Positions 19,210 through 19,900 of a DNA stretch of 19,900 bases are shown piece by piece; position 1 is the first letter of the stretch, and each line of letters opens with the position of its first letter. The stretch comes from Lobulomyces angularis. Its lineage: Eukaryota > Chytridiomycota > Chytridiomycetes > Lobulomycetales > Lobulomycetaceae. The stretch is taken from the NCBI GenBank assembly GCA_027604685.1, contig JADHYX010000403.1, positions 1 to 19,900 of the forward strand, given 5' to 3'. The notes under the pieces were generated by a model. It was not told where the DNA came from. It made no database searches and worked only from the letters and a program-made list of their open reading frames with translations. The position numbers and the translations under genes were made by a program.

Positions 19210-19733
19210 ATTTTTTTGTTTTTCTTTTTTCGCTTATTTTAGTAAAAAAAAATGATTCTGTTTTTTTTTATCAAAATTTTAACTAAAAAAAAAAAAAAAA
19301 AATGGTTTTTGTAAATATAAATATAAATTTTTATAAATTTTTTTTTTTTATCTATTGGACTTATAATATGTATATAGTTCTTTCATTTTGTGAAATTCAA
19401 TAATACTAAACTTATTTTTGCATCAGTTTTGACAAAATTGTTGTAATAAACTAAGTTCCCTTTATAGGTATGAATTTAGTTTGAGCATAGGCAATTAATA
19501 AGGTCAGTCTTTCTAATAATTTTTTTTTATAGAATGGTGTAATGAATTAAATTTCTGGTTGTAATTAAATAAAAATTGGCAATAAAACTTCGGCAAATTT
19601 TTCTTCCAAAATTGTTATAAAAAAAAAGTGAAATTTTTTTTTTTTTGCTAAGTTGTAAATAAGAATTTAAACCTTCTTATGTTTCTCATATTTCTAGATC
19701 TTAAAAGTTTCAATATTTTGTAAAAATTTTACT
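19210..19733. other. Gene-free AT-rich spacer
   Basis: This stretch contains poly-A/T runs and the presumed 3' UTR of the three-module gene. It holds no ORF of note, no repeat family and no recognisable RNA gene up to the tRNA terminator. Confidence 0.6.
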
Positions 19734-19734
19734 G

Positions 19735-19742
19735 AAAAAAAA
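19735..19742 (-). terminator. RNA polymerase III terminator of tRNA-Cys
   Basis: Eight A residues on the plus strand are a T8 run on the minus strand, starting 3 nt after the mature tRNA 3' end. Runs of four or more T terminate Pol III. Confidence 0.8.
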
Positions 19743-19745
19743 TCT

Positions 19746-19817
19746 AGTCCCCGGCCGGGATTGAACCAGCGACAAATGGATTTGCAATCCACTACTCTAC
19801 CACTGAGTTACGGGAAC
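19746..19817 (-). tRNA. tRNA-Cys (anticodon GCA)
   Basis: A 72-nt cloverleaf reads on the minus strand. The acceptor stem pairs GTTCCCG (19817-19811) with CGGGGAC (19753-19747), with one T-G pair. The anticodon stem is GTGGA/TCCAT and the loop TTGCAAA gives anticodon GCA, which reads Cys codons UGC and UGU. The discriminator base is U, the usual tRNA-Cys identity base. The D region (CTCAGTGGTAGAG) and T arm (GGTTCAATCC, the Pol III B box, 19767-19758) match eukaryotic consensus. No intron is present and no CCA is encoded, as expected for a nuclear eukaryotic gene. Confidence 0.94.
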
Positions 19818-19900
19818 ATTGCTTTGTTAAAGGTTTTACGATATTTGTTTTTAATTAATTAGTTTTAGTATATAAACCTAAAAGTCGTTACACAATAATC

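Overview
The window is AT-rich nuclear DNA from a eukaryote with many very short introns. I assembled six multi-exon protein genes by following GT..AG junctions that keep the reading frame and restore family motifs, plus one tRNA gene. They contain 36 inferred introns, mostly 45-130 nt, many with long poly-T stretches on the coding strand. Homopolymer runs of 10-20 A or T occur throughout. The standard genetic code fits every gene. Gene density, intron style and family content suggest an opisthokont, most likely an early-diverging fungus, but no single marker settles this.

Layout, left to right. Minus strand 308-3447: CWC22, an essential splicing factor with a repetitive RS tail (5 exons, 913 aa). 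Minus strand 3737-4722: a small secreted protein with two HxT motifs, probably a 2H phosphoesterase (5 exons, 244 aa). Then 1.4 kb without an assignable gene, holding coding-like patches. Plus strand 6142-7757: an ANGEL/CCR4-type endonuclease-exonuclease-phosphatase protein (7 exons, 363 aa). It converges on minus strand 8021-10910: FAD-dependent mitochondrial glycerol-3-phosphate dehydrogenase with a C-terminal EF-hand region (9 exons, 756 aa). Minus strand 11693-16186: a CLASP-type TOG-domain microtubule protein (10 exons, 1303 aa). After a 1.3 kb gap with decayed coding-like sequence comes plus strand 17535-19209: an unrecognised protein built from three copies of a module of about 80-95 residues (6 exons, 470 aa). 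A minus-strand tRNA-Cys(GCA) lies at 19746-19817.

The genes do not form a pathway. They are independent units for splicing, RNA turnover, mitochondrial redox, microtubules and a secreted enzyme, as expected of a compact eukaryotic chromosome. I found no CRISPR array, rRNA or intact mobile element. The most novel items are the three-module protein and the secreted 2H-type protein. Exon coordinates are my hand inference and need transcript support; family calls rest on recalled family motifs, not on a search.
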